From assembly GCA_041569895.1 (NCBI GenBank), contig JBFFXF010000061.1, forward strand, positions 1 through 30,519: a DNA stretch of 30,519 bases. Direction: 5' to 3'. Below the pieces are notes generated by a model, which saw only the letters and a list, made by a program, of their open reading frames with translations, searched no databases and was not told the DNA's origin. Below, in pieces: positions 16,201-24,053 of this stretch; the stretch's first letter is position 1, and every line of letters starts with the position of its first letter. The stretch is from JBFFXF01 sp041569895. Its GTDB lineage: Bacteria; Planctomycetota; UBA8108; JACQVS01. The position numbers and the translations under genes were made by a program.

Positions 16201-16991
16201 GTGTGCTCCTCGTTGAAGTTGCCGTAGTGAAACGTCGCGGGACCACCCTCGGCCTCGAGGCGCTCGGTGATCTCGGGGAGCATGGTGTCGCGCACGTACT
16301 CGATCAGTCGCCGGTCACCGGTCGGGTGCTTCGGGCCGGCGTACGTGAGGCCGTAACGGTGGAACGAGCCGTTCGTCGTGTGCGTGTCGATGATCACCGC
16401 GGGATCCCACTCGCGGAGGAACCGGACGACCGCGCGCGTCTCCGGCGCCTCGAGCTTCACCCAGTCTCGGTTGAGATCGAGCTCCTGCGCGTTGCGCCGG
16501 ATGCCGACGCCCCCTGACGGCCCCACCTGGTTCGGGCGGTTCTCCCGCGAGATGCGCTCGTTGCCGTCGCCGTTCAAGAGCGGTGCCACGGCGATCACCA
16601 CGTGTTCGAGGAGGGCCGGCGCCGGCTCCGAGCCGAGCTCGCGCGCGAGCATCAGCAGCGCATCCTTGCCGGCGATCTCCCCGCCGTGGATCGCGCCGAG
16701 CGCGAGGACGACCAGCTTGCCGCTCCGCGTCGCGTCCTCCGCCGTTCGCACCGGCGGATCGGCGATCACGAGGAGCGGGATGTCGCGTCCCTCGACCGTC
16801 GTGCCGAGCGAGTCGAGGTGGACGCGCGGCGAGCTGTCCGCGAGTCGCCGGGCGAGGCGCATCACCTCCTCGTGCCGCGCCGTGCGCTGGAAGCCGCTCG
16901 ACTCGGCGACGGTGAGAAGATCGTCCTGGCCGAGCGTGGGCCCGCAGAGAACGAACGCGATCGTCGTCGCGAGGATCGGAACGAGCTTCAT
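13278..16991 (-). CDS. Secreted M14 carboxypeptidase / S9 dipeptidyl-peptidase IV fusion
   Basis: A 1237-residue protein; the ATG at 16991 has a GAGAGAGG site upstream and a signal peptide ending near residue 21 (LCGPTLGQ). The N-terminal half is an M14 zinc peptidase: HGGE (His102, Glu105) and IDTHTTNG (His204) bind zinc, LDLNRDW (Asn174-Arg175) binds the C-terminal carboxylate, and Glu291 in VLAEAYAY is the likely catalytic acid. The C-terminal half is an S9B peptidase: a beta-propeller (VYYEEVFRRRWKTFWWSPDS, DDILITGVGWLPDS) and a hydrolase domain with YGGPGAPSV, nucleophile Ser1105 in GGHSYGGF, Asp1179 in HGLLDDNVHMQ and His1211 in GQRHGIFG. All catalytic residues of both enzymes seem present. 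It should trim peptides from both ends outside the cytoplasm. Fusion of the two families in one chain is unusual. The gene is monocistronic and convergent with the dockerin-repeat gene. Confidence 0.95.
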   Translation of the reverse strand: MKLVPILATTIAFVLCGPTLGQDDLLTVAESSGFQRTARHEEVMRLARRLADSSPRVHLDSLGTTVEGRDIPLLVIADPPVRTAEDATRSGKLVVLALGAIHGGEIAGKDALLMLARELGSEPAPALLEHVVIAVAPLLNGDGNERISRENRPNQVGPSGGVGIRRNAQELDLNRDWVKLEAPETRAVVRFLREWDPAVIIDTHTTNGSFHRYGLTYAGPKHPTGDRRLIEYVRDTMLPEITERLEAEGGPATFHYGNFNEEHTRWTTYPDLPRFGTPYRGLRNRIAVLAEAYAYSTFERRVRDTRAFVLETLEYLAENRETARSVIDEADAARPRSIALRSEVRPFERRFLVRGFGTRSENGRKIRTDEPRDYEVLLIDNFVPTLTVARPAAYLLPPDLEAVTAKLLEHGVKIGELREDVELDIETLRVDDVARAEREFERHRMVRVEATALPGQQLVRAGTLVVSTDQPLGALAAYLLEPQTDDGLCAWNFLDDRLEVGADYPIVRVPSLGPSGLLTVPVRAGPPPEKRPLTFEEVYGSDSPPRFSGRPVRIRQWLDSERYLEERDGKLLAVEARTGRSTAFRDIGPDLESLPTIDAETAARLARRTTHQLNQAGNGVLIEHADDLYYCALSDDGAIGDRMAHRLTSTPAKEELATFSPDGRFVAFVEENDLRVVDIATRTNRALTRGGSDTLRSGKASWVYYEEVFRRRWKTFWWSPDSRWIAFLRIDSSPVSQFTIVDDLPEKQRVERTAYPRPGEPNPRVQLGIVSVGGGDVSWVDLSRYEEDDILITGVGWLPDSKAAHFFVQDRLQTWLDLSTAPVAGGRPTRLLRETTAAWVDPPLGPRFLSDGSFLMTSDATGWRHLYQFEPGGGLRRAITSGEWEVRAIHEVDEQDGVVYVSGTRDSHIASNLYRARIDGTSIDLVTRDRGSHSARVSPDGELFIDRWSAHDHPTRVALRSADGELVRTLDTNPVHALDEYVWCPTELVELEADDGVVLQASIVRPPDFDPSRRYPVWFTTYGGPGAPSVRDSWGHGVWDQVLAQSGIVVFRCDPRSASGRGAQSAWTAYRRLGVQELRDIEDAVAWIASNPWVDTTRIGIGGHSYGGFLTAFAMTHSRAFAAGIASAPVTDWRHYDTIYTERYMLTPQRNAEGYAATSVVEAAADLHGRLLLLHGLLDDNVHMQNTTRLVAALQRAGKQFELMVYPGQRHGIFGRHAARLRWDFIRRNLAEPGPRP

Positions 16992-17387
16992 GGCGCACCT
17001 CTCTCCGAAAGGTCGGTGTCGATGTCCGTTCGAGACCCGGTCCGTCGAGACCCGCCGAGGTCCTCCTGAAGAGAAGACCCCGGTCCCCGGCCGGCGATCC
17101 CCCCGTTGCAGCGGCGACCGGGATCGGCGATTGTAGCAGAAGGAGGGGGGGAACGCAGATGAGCGGATTACGCAGAATGAGGGGGGGACGGTCCGCAGGT
17201 TACGCAGATTACGCAGATTAGGCAGAGGAAGAGTCGGAATCGGCCTCGGTCATCGGAGTCGGAGTCGGAATCGGTATCGGTATCGGTATCGGAGTCGGTC
17301 ATCGGACTCCGATACCAGAGCTTTCGAGGACGGGGACGGGCACGGGAACGGGACCGGGAACGGGTACGGGGACGGGAGGACACGCTT
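16992..17387. repeat. Divergent intergenic region with three repeat arrays
   Basis: This 396-base gap lies between the divergent peptidase and dehydrogenase genes. It holds TTACGCAGA units (one at 17168-17176, three in tandem at 17200-17226), then a TCGGNN hexamer array of about twelve units (17234-17307), then an NACGGG array of eight units (17329-17376) in which the first base takes all four values. The GGAGG ribosome binding site of the dehydrogenase overlaps the end of the last array (17374-17378). The first 150 bases hold no recognised feature. The promoter of neither gene could be fixed. Confidence 0.85.
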
Positions 17388-18266
17388 ATGTCGACGCGGG
17401 TCGGGTTCATCGGTCTGGGCAACATGGGCAGCCGGATGGCCGCGAACGTGCTCCGGGCGGGGTTCGAGCTCGTCGTTTTCAACCGCACGGCGTCGCGTGC
17501 CGGGGTGCTCGCCGCCGGCGGGGCGCGCGTGGCGGAATCGCCGGCGCGGCTGACCGAGGAGGTGGACGTCGTGCTCGCCTGCCTCGGCGACATCCCGGCG
17601 AGCCGCGAGGTGTTCACCGGCCCGGGCGGCGTCATCCCGAGCTGCCGGCCGGGTCAAATCCTGGTCGATCACTCGACCGTCGACCTCGACACCTCGCGCG
17701 CCTGCCACCGGGCGGCGGAGGAGCGCGGCGCGGCGTTTCTCGACGCCCCGGTGAGCGGCGGCCCGGGAGGCGCGGCGGACGGGACGCTCTCGATCATGGC
17801 CGGCGGCGTCGCGGAGGCGTTCGAGCGCGCCCGACCGGTCCTCGACGCGATGGGCGCGAACGTGCTGCTGATGGGACCGGCGGGCGCGGGAACGGCGACC
17901 AAGCTGATCAACCAGTTGCTGGTCGGCGTGCACACCGTCGCGGCCTGCGAGGGCCTTCTCCTCGGCGAGCGGGCCGGAGTCGACGCGGAGCTGCTGGCCG
18001 GCATCCTGTCGAAGTCGTGGGGCGCCAGCCGCATGCTGGAGCGCGCGGCGCCGATCGTTCGCGCCCGGGGCTTCCGGGACAGCGGCGCGCCGCTCCGCAA
18101 CATCCACAAGGACCTCGGGATCATCGTCCGGCTCGGCGAGGAGCTCGGCGTCCCGATGCCGACGGCCCGGGAGGCGAAGCGGCTCTACGATGCCCTGATG
18201 GCGGCCGGACGCGGAGAGGAAGACGGCACGGTGGCCTTCGAGTGGCTCGCGGAGCAGGGCAGGTAG
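17388..18266 (+). CDS. NAD(P)-dependent beta-hydroxyacid dehydrogenase (3-hydroxyisobutyrate dehydrogenase family)
   Basis: A 292-residue protein of normal family length. The N-terminal Rossmann fold starts VGFIGLGNMGSRMA, with GxGxxG at residues 9-14; Arg33 in FNRTASR after the second strand suggests NADP is preferred, which is a guess from the family. DAPVSGGPGGAADGTLSIM (119-137) is the substrate-binding signature, and Lys172 in TATKLINQLL is the catalytic lysine. The C-terminal all-helical domain ends with KDLGIIVRLGEELGVPMP. The family oxidises 3-hydroxyisobutyrate or reduces tartronate or succinic semialdehyde; the substrate is not decided here. Its neighbour ilvD makes valine precursors, so a link to branched-chain metabolism is possible. 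The start at 17388 has GGAGG about nine bases upstream, within the end of the hexamer array. Confidence 0.92.
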   Translation: MSTRVGFIGLGNMGSRMAANVLRAGFELVVFNRTASRAGVLAAGGARVAESPARLTEEVDVVLACLGDIPASREVFTGPGGVIPSCRPGQILVDHSTVDLDTSRACHRAAEERGAAFLDAPVSGGPGGAADGTLSIMAGGVAEAFERARPVLDAMGANVLLMGPAGAGTATKLINQLLVGVHTVAACEGLLLGERAGVDAELLAGILSKSWGASRMLERAAPIVRARGFRDSGAPLRNIHKDLGIIVRLGEELGVPMPTAREAKRLYDALMAAGRGEEDGTVAFEWLAEQGR

Positions 18267-18329
18267 GGCGAGGCTCTTCCGCCGTCCGCGCCGGTGGCCG
18301 GTGATCTGGAGATCATCGCACCGGTCGGA

Positions 18330-18335
18330 TAGAAT
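18330..18335 (+). promoter_or_regulatory. Possible -10 element for ilvD
   Basis: TAGAAT stands out in GC-rich surroundings 39 bases before the ilvD start codon. No good -35 hexamer is seen 17 bases upstream, so this rests on the -10 alone. Confidence 0.3.
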
Positions 18336-18374
18336 CAGGGGCTTCCACGAAGTCAGAGCCACGGAGAGACGAGC

Positions 18375-20048
18375 ATGCGCTTCGACATGCGTCACAAGAG
18401 CCGGGTGCTCCTCGAGGGGCCCGATCGCGCCGGCGCCCGGTCGATGATGAAGGCGATCGGTTTCAGCGATCGCGACCTCGCCCGCCCGCAGGTCGGCGTC
18501 TTCCATTGCTGGATCGAGACGATGCCCTGCAACTTCAACCACCGGGAGCTTGCCGAGCAGGTGAAGAAGGGGATCCGGTCGCGCGGCGGCACGCCGATCG
18601 AGGTCAACACCATCGCCATCACCGACGGCATCACCATGGGCACCGAGGGCATGAAGGCCTCGCTGGTGAGCCGCGATCTGATCGCCGACTCGGTCGAGCT
18701 CGTGGCGCGCGGGCACATGTTCGACGCCATGGTGTGCATTTCCGGCTGCGACAAGACGATTCCGGCGATGGTGATGGCGATGGCGCGGGTCGACATCCCC
18801 TCCGTGATGCTCTACGGCGGCTCGATTCAGTTCGGCGAGTACAACGGCCGCCACCTGACCATCCAGGACGTCTACGAGGCGATCGGGGCGTACAACGCCG
18901 GGCAATTGAGCGAGCGGGACTTCAAGTGCATCGAGAACTTCGCCTGCCCCGGCGCGGGCGCCTGCGGCGGTCAGTTCACCGCGAACACCATGGCGACCGC
19001 GTTCGAGATGCTCGGCATCTCGCCGATGGGCTTCAACGACGTGCCGGCGACGGCGAAGGAGAAACGACACGTCGCGCACGAGACCGGCGAGCTCGCCATG
19101 CGACTCCTCGCCGAGGGCGTGCGACCGCGGCAGATCATCACGCGCGACTCGTTCGAGAACGCCATCGCCGGCGTCATGGCGACAGGCGGCTCCACGAACG
19201 CGGTGCTCCACCTGCTCGCCGTCGCGCACGAGGCGGGCGTCAAGCTGTCGATCAAGGACTTCGACCGGATCTCGAGAAAGACGCCGGTGATCGCCGACCT
19301 GAAACCGTGGGGTCAGTACACGGCGGTCGAGATGCACCAGGCCGGCGGCATGCGACTCGTGGCCCGGGAGCTGCTCAAGGCGGGGCTCCTCAAGCCGAAG
19401 GCGCTGACGGTGACCGGGAAGACGATCGGCACCGAGGCGCGCTCGGGGCGCGGGAAGCGCGGCCAGAAGGTGATCCGTCCGATCTCGAAGCCGATCAAGC
19501 CGGAGGGCGGCATTTCGATCCTCTTCGGCAACCTCGCGCCCGAGGGATGCGTCATCAAGCTGTCCGGTCAGAAGCGCACGGAGCACGTCGGTCCCGCGCG
19601 CGTCTTCGATCGAGAGGAGGATGCGTTCCAGGCGGTCAAGGAGGGCAAGATCGAGTCGGGCGACGTCATCGTCATCCGGCACGAGGGACCGCGAGGCGGG
19701 CCCGGCATGCGCGAGATGCTCCAAGTCAGCGCGGCGCTCGTCGGCGCCGGGCTCGGCGACTCGGTGGCGCTGATGACCGACGGGCGTTTCTCCGGAGCCA
19801 CGCACGGCTTCATGATCGGCCACGTGGCGCCCGAAGCCGCCGCGGGTGGGCCGATCGCCGCCCTGCACAACGGCGACACCGTCCGCATCGACGTCAAGAA
19901 GCGACGACTCGACGTCGAGCTCCCCGAGGGCGAGCTCGAGCGCCGCCTCAAGGCGATCAAGCAGCGCAAGCCGAGCTACAGCACGGGCGTCTTCGCCAAG
20001 TACGCCGCGCTGGTCTCATCGGCGTCGAAGGGAGCGGTGACCGGCTGA
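18375..20048 (+). CDS. ilvD: Dihydroxy-acid dehydratase
   Basis: A 557-residue protein, the usual length. IlvD dehydrates 2,3-dihydroxy-isovalerate and its methylvalerate homologue to the 2-keto acids, the step before transamination to valine and isoleucine. Three cysteines sit at the Fe-S cluster positions: Cys52 in IETMPCNFN, Cys125 in ISGCDKTIP and Cys197 in CPGAGACGGQFTANTM. Having all three suggests a [2Fe-2S] cluster, as in plant and many bacterial enzymes. EVNTIAITDGITMGTEGM and MATGGSTNAVLHLLA are further family blocks, and the C-terminal swivel domain has LMTDGRFSGATHGFMIGHV. The ATG at 18375 follows GGAGAG. A second plus-strand frame is open across the whole gene but is only a by-product of base composition. 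Confidence 0.98.
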   Translation: MRFDMRHKSRVLLEGPDRAGARSMMKAIGFSDRDLARPQVGVFHCWIETMPCNFNHRELAEQVKKGIRSRGGTPIEVNTIAITDGITMGTEGMKASLVSRDLIADSVELVARGHMFDAMVCISGCDKTIPAMVMAMARVDIPSVMLYGGSIQFGEYNGRHLTIQDVYEAIGAYNAGQLSERDFKCIENFACPGAGACGGQFTANTMATAFEMLGISPMGFNDVPATAKEKRHVAHETGELAMRLLAEGVRPRQIITRDSFENAIAGVMATGGSTNAVLHLLAVAHEAGVKLSIKDFDRISRKTPVIADLKPWGQYTAVEMHQAGGMRLVARELLKAGLLKPKALTVTGKTIGTEARSGRGKRGQKVIRPISKPIKPEGGISILFGNLAPEGCVIKLSGQKRTEHVGPARVFDREEDAFQAVKEGKIESGDVIVIRHEGPRGGPGMREMLQVSAALVGAGLGDSVALMTDGRFSGATHGFMIGHVAPEAAAGGPIAALHNGDTVRIDVKKRRLDVELPEGELERRLKAIKQRKPSYSTGVFAKYAALVSSASKGAVTG

Positions 20049-20106
20049 TCCACGCCCGGGTCCCCCGCCGGCGCGAACACTCTCGCCCGTCGTGCCTTGT
20101 TCGCCT

Positions 20107-20112
20107 TATAAT
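20107..20112 (+). promoter_or_regulatory. Possible -10 element for the CotH-domain gene
   Basis: A perfect TATAAT in a GC-rich region, about 100 bases before the ATG at 20210. No matching -35 hexamer is evident at normal spacing. Confidence 0.35.
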
Positions 20113-20209
20113 CACGGTGATCCGCGGTCGGGGGGCCCCGGGTCGGAGGGTCTCGCGTGACCGCCGACGGTTCACGCGGCGGTCAATTCATTCAGGAAGA
20201 AAGTCAATC

Positions 20210-23200
20210 ATGCTCCATCGTGTCGCCCTCTTTTTGGTGGCGCTCTCGTGCGCCCTGTCCCTCGCCGAGCGAGGCCGTGCCGCGGTCGTCATCAGCGAGA
20301 TCATGTACAACCCGGTCCCCGGCCGTGACTACGAGTTCGTCGAGCTGCACAACGACGGGAGCTCGGACGTCGATCTCGGCGGGTGGTCGCTCGAGGGCGG
20401 CGTGCGCTTCACCTTTCCCGATGGCGCCGCGATCCCTGCGGGCGGGCGGCTGGTCATCTGCCGCAGCGTCGAGACCATTCGCGGCGGGTATCCCGGCCTC
20501 GACGCCGCGATCGTGCTCGGCGACTGGGAGGGCTCACTCGCGAACGAGGGCGAGCGCATCACGCTCCGCAACGCGACCGGCGTCGACGTCGACACGGTCG
20601 CGTACGACGACGAGTTGCCGTGGGACTTCCTCGCCGATGGCCTCGGCGCGTCGCTCGAGCGGCTCTGCAACAGCGCCGCTGGCGACCTCCCGGAGAACTG
20701 GCGGGCGTCGTCGGTCCCCGCCGAGAGACAGGCGCCGGGCGGCACGCCCGGGGAGACATCGCTCGAGCCGATCTGTCCGCCGCAGCCGGTGTCGCGTCCC
20801 CCGGTCTTCGTCTCGGAGATCATGTACCACCCCGTGCTCGAGCGGTCGCTCGAGGAGGAGCACGAGTTCGTCGAGATCCACAACGCCGGCGCGAGCGAGC
20901 TATCCCTCGCCGGCTGGAGCATCGCGGGCGGCGTCGATTTCGTCTTTCCCGAGGGCGCGTCGATCGCGGCTGGCGGCTATCGTGTCGTCGCGAAGAGTCG
21001 CGAACGGCTCGCGGAGGTGTACGACTTGCCGGTCGAGAGCATCTTCGGCGACTACGAGCGCGAGCTCGACAACGGCGGCGAGAAGGTCGTGCTGATCGGC
21101 GCCGACGGCCAGGGCGTCGACCAGGTGACGTACGACGACGACTTCCCGTGGCCGATCGCCGCCGACGGGCTCGGCGCCGGAGAGGAGTGGCTGCGTCGCG
21201 ACCTGTTGCCGCTCGCCGATCACGCTCACAAGGGTCACTCGCTCGAGCGCATCAGCTTCGACATTCCCGGCGCGGACGTCGTCAACTGGGCGCCCTCGCC
21301 GCTCGATGGCGCGACGCCCGGCGCCGCGAACGCCTCCGCCGCGGACACGCCGCCGACCATCGTCACGTGGATCTCCGTCTTTCCCGAGCGCACCGAGGAG
21401 GACCTCGTGCGCGAGGACGACACCGTCCGCATCCAGGTGCAACTGAGGCCGACCAGGCCTTCCGGGGCCGTCGAGCTCGACTTCTTCATCGAGGACGTCG
21501 AGCGCGACGACGAGACCATCGAGACCATCGCGCTCACGGACGACGGGCGCGGCGGCGACGTCATCGCGGGGGATTCAGTGTACGCCGCGCTGCTCCCGGC
21601 GCAGGCGGACAACACCATCGTGCGCTACCGCGTGCGCGCCGACGTCGACGGCAGCGGATCGAAGGTGCTCTCTCCGCGCCCGACCGATCCGAACGAGTGG
21701 CACGCCTATTTCGTCAGCCCGGTCATCGATACGGAGACGCGCGTCTATCAGGTCTTCATCTCGCGGCGGAACTGGGGGACGATGTGGAACAACATCCAGG
21801 GCGGACGAGTGCGTGGCTGCGCGCCGAGTCCCACCTGGAACGCGAGGGTGCCGGCGATCCTGGTGCACGAGGGCCGCGTCTTCGACATCTTCACGCGCTA
21901 CCAGGGAAGCCGGTGGAACCGCACCAACGGGCCGGCGATCAGTCGCTGGCCGTTTCCCGGCCCGACCAGTGGCGGGGTGCGGGCGCTGAGCTGGCGCCTG
22001 GCGCTGCCGCGGTACAACCAGCTCGAGGGGCGCAGCGTCATCGTGCTCAACAAGCTGACGCAGGGCTGTCCGGGCTACAACGCAGGCGTGGGGTATCGGC
22101 TCTTCGAGCGCGCCGGAATCCCGGCGTCGAGGACGCGCTTCGCCCGTCTGCACGTCAACGGCGGCTACTACCACTACATGATCGAGCTCGAACGGCCGGG
22201 CGAGGACATGATGCGTCGCGTGCACGCCGAGGAGGCGGCGAGGAACCCCGATTCTCCGCGAGAGCGCGTCGGTCACCTCTACAAGTCGGCCGGGTGCACC
22301 TGCGACGAGGGGCCGTGGGGATGGGGCGACCAGCGCCTGCTCAACGACTTCTGTGGTCACCCGAAGGAGCTGCGCTACGCGTTCACTTACGACCGCAAGA
22401 CGCACGGCTGGGATACGCACGACGAGTTCATCGCGCTGATCGAGGAGCTGCATCGCGCCCGGTCGGGCGGCGTGCCGGCGATCCGGGCGTACTTCGAGGA
22501 GCACTTCGACATCGAGCTCCTGATGAACTACCTGGCGATCATCAACTACCAGGTGCCCTTCGACGACATGTTCCAGAACCACTTCATGTACCAGCGGCTG
22601 AGCGACGGGAAGTGGCTGCTGATGCCATGGGACCTCGACCGCAACTTCGGCGAGTGGAAGGGCGCTGTGGCCTCGATCTACGTCGGCGAGCAGGGAGACC
22701 CCGACAACCGCTCCGGCTGGTGGAACCGGTTGAAGGATGCGTTCTTCAAGGGCTTTCGTGACGAGTTCGCCGACCACATGCTGCTGATGAACAACACCAT
22801 TCTTCACCCGGACCGCATCCGCCAGCTGGTCGAGGAGGTGAGGAGCGAGGCGAACCAGGCCGAGGCGCGGCAGGCGCCGGCGGGGATCTCGTGCGGCGCG
22901 ACGGCGTTCGACTCGCGCGCGTCGACCTTCATGAGCTTCGCGCTGGTGCGGCACCGGCACATCAACAACCTGGCGGGGATCTTCGTCGACGCGGGCGAGG
23001 ACGTCACCGTCTTCCAGGGCGGCGAGGTCCGGCTCGACGCCAGCGGGTCGCGGCCGGATCCGGGACCGGACGTGAGCTACTCGTGGCACATCGCCGGCCT
23101 CGATCGCATGCTCGAGGGCGAGGTCGCGACCACGGTCGTCGATGAGCCCGGCGAGTACGAGGTCACGCTGACGTTGACGACGCGCGGCGTGCCGTTTCAG

Positions 23201-24046
23201 GACACCATCCTGCTGACGGTCAAGCCGACGCCCGAGTTCGCGTTCCGGGAGCGCGGCGGGTTCGTCGCGTTCGAGGCGGAGAGCTTCGCGGACAACCTGC
23301 GCAGCGACGACGAGTCGAGCCGCTGGGAGCCCTCCACCGACAAGCCGGGATTCTCCGGCGCCAGCGCGATGCTCGCCGGCGGTTCCGGACGCTACCTGAC
23401 GAGCTTCGCGGGCCGGGCTCCCGAGCTCCAGTATCCCATTCTCTTCGAGACGCCTGGCGTTTACCGCGTCTGGGTACGCGGACTCTGCGACGCCACCGCC
23501 AGCGATACGATGCACCTCAGCATCGACGGGGTGCCGCGCGGGTCGACGGCGGCGCACGAGTTCCAGGTCGATCCGACGCAGTACCTCTGGTCCGGACTGA
23601 CGCGTCGCGACGAGGTGCAGGAGGTCGAGGTCAAGACCGCCGGTCTGCACTTCCTCTCGATGTGGATCCGCGAGCCCGGACTGCTGATCGACAAGTTCGT
23701 GCTGACGATGGAAGCCGACTTCGTTCCCGACGACCTCGGACCCGCCGAGAGCGCCCGTGTTCGCTTCGGTGGAGCCGAGCCCTTCGTCCGCGGCGATGTC
23801 GACGCGACCTCGGACGTCGAGATCACCGACGCGATCCGCATCCTGACGCACCTCTTCCAGTTCGCGGGCGTGGTCCTCGTCGAGTGCGAGGACCACGGCG
23901 ACGCGGACGACAACGGGCAGCTTCAGATCACCGACGCGATCTATCTCCTCCGCTACCTCTTCCAGAGCGGTCCGGAGCCGCGGCCGCCGTTTCCGATGGC
24001 GGGGCTGGATGAGACGGGGGATGCGTTTGATTGCGGTGGGCCGTAG
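20210..24046 (+). CDS. Large secreted protein: two lamin-tail domains, CotH kinase-like domain, PKD, CBM-like and dockerin-like repeats
   Basis: A 1278-residue protein. The reading frame is open far upstream through ilvD, but the signal peptide (MLHRVALFLVALSCALSLAE) and an AGGAAG site fix the ATG at 20210. Order of domains: signal 1-24; LTD one, about 25-165 (VVISEIMYNPVPGRDYEFVE); LTD two, about 200-370 (FVSEIMYHP ... HEFVEIHNAGASELSLAGW); a beta domain, about 380-505; CotH-like domain, about 510-920, with YYHYMIELERPGEDMM, MNYLAIINYQVPFDDMFQN and MPWDLDRNFGEW (residues 805-816, the usual D-x-D region); PKD-like, about 923-1010 (VRLDASGSRP); CBM-like, about 1015-1180 (FVAFEAESFADN); and a C-terminal dockerin-like pair, about 1192-1278 (RGDVDATSDVEITDAIRILT, GDADDNGQLQITDAIYLLRY). 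CotH proteins phosphorylate spore-coat proteins in Bacillus; the role in non-sporulating bacteria is unknown. It ends convergent to the MutS-like gene. Confidence 0.93.
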   Translation: MLHRVALFLVALSCALSLAERGRAAVVISEIMYNPVPGRDYEFVELHNDGSSDVDLGGWSLEGGVRFTFPDGAAIPAGGRLVICRSVETIRGGYPGLDAAIVLGDWEGSLANEGERITLRNATGVDVDTVAYDDELPWDFLADGLGASLERLCNSAAGDLPENWRASSVPAERQAPGGTPGETSLEPICPPQPVSRPPVFVSEIMYHPVLERSLEEEHEFVEIHNAGASELSLAGWSIAGGVDFVFPEGASIAAGGYRVVAKSRERLAEVYDLPVESIFGDYERELDNGGEKVVLIGADGQGVDQVTYDDDFPWPIAADGLGAGEEWLRRDLLPLADHAHKGHSLERISFDIPGADVVNWAPSPLDGATPGAANASAADTPPTIVTWISVFPERTEEDLVREDDTVRIQVQLRPTRPSGAVELDFFIEDVERDDETIETIALTDDGRGGDVIAGDSVYAALLPAQADNTIVRYRVRADVDGSGSKVLSPRPTDPNEWHAYFVSPVIDTETRVYQVFISRRNWGTMWNNIQGGRVRGCAPSPTWNARVPAILVHEGRVFDIFTRYQGSRWNRTNGPAISRWPFPGPTSGGVRALSWRLALPRYNQLEGRSVIVLNKLTQGCPGYNAGVGYRLFERAGIPASRTRFARLHVNGGYYHYMIELERPGEDMMRRVHAEEAARNPDSPRERVGHLYKSAGCTCDEGPWGWGDQRLLNDFCGHPKELRYAFTYDRKTHGWDTHDEFIALIEELHRARSGGVPAIRAYFEEHFDIELLMNYLAIINYQVPFDDMFQNHFMYQRLSDGKWLLMPWDLDRNFGEWKGAVASIYVGEQGDPDNRSGWWNRLKDAFFKGFRDEFADHMLLMNNTILHPDRIRQLVEEVRSEANQAEARQAPAGISCGATAFDSRASTFMSFALVRHRHINNLAGIFVDAGEDVTVFQGGEVRLDASGSRPDPGPDVSYSWHIAGLDRMLEGEVATTVVDEPGEYEVTLTLTTRGVPFQDTILLTVKPTPEFAFRERGGFVAFEAESFADNLRSDDESSRWEPSTDKPGFSGASAMLAGGSGRYLTSFAGRAPELQYPILFETPGVYRVWVRGLCDATASDTMHLSIDGVPRGSTAAHEFQVDPTQYLWSGLTRRDEVQEVEVKTAGLHFLSMWIREPGLLIDKFVLTMEADFVPDDLGPAESARVRFGGAEPFVRGDVDATSDVEITDAIRILTHLFQFAGVVLVECEDHGDADDNGQLQITDAIYLLRYLFQSGPEPRPPFPMAGLDETGDAFDCGGP

Positions 24047-24053
24047 CGTTCGA

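Noticed and set aside
13341..16517. A plus-strand open frame of over 1000 codons antisense to the peptidase fusion.
   Set aside because: It mirrors the codon pattern of the minus-strand gene, has no recognisable domain and no ribosome binding site; long antisense frames are expected at this GC content.
17234..17376. Hexamer arrays considered as a CRISPR array.
   Set aside because: Unit length is six bases with no spacers; no cas genes are in the window.
18506..20209. A plus-strand frame open through all of ilvD and joined to the CotH-protein frame.
   Set aside because: Its translation over ilvD is Arg/His-rich shadow sequence, while the other frame is a perfect IlvD. The real gene starts at 20210 with a signal peptide.
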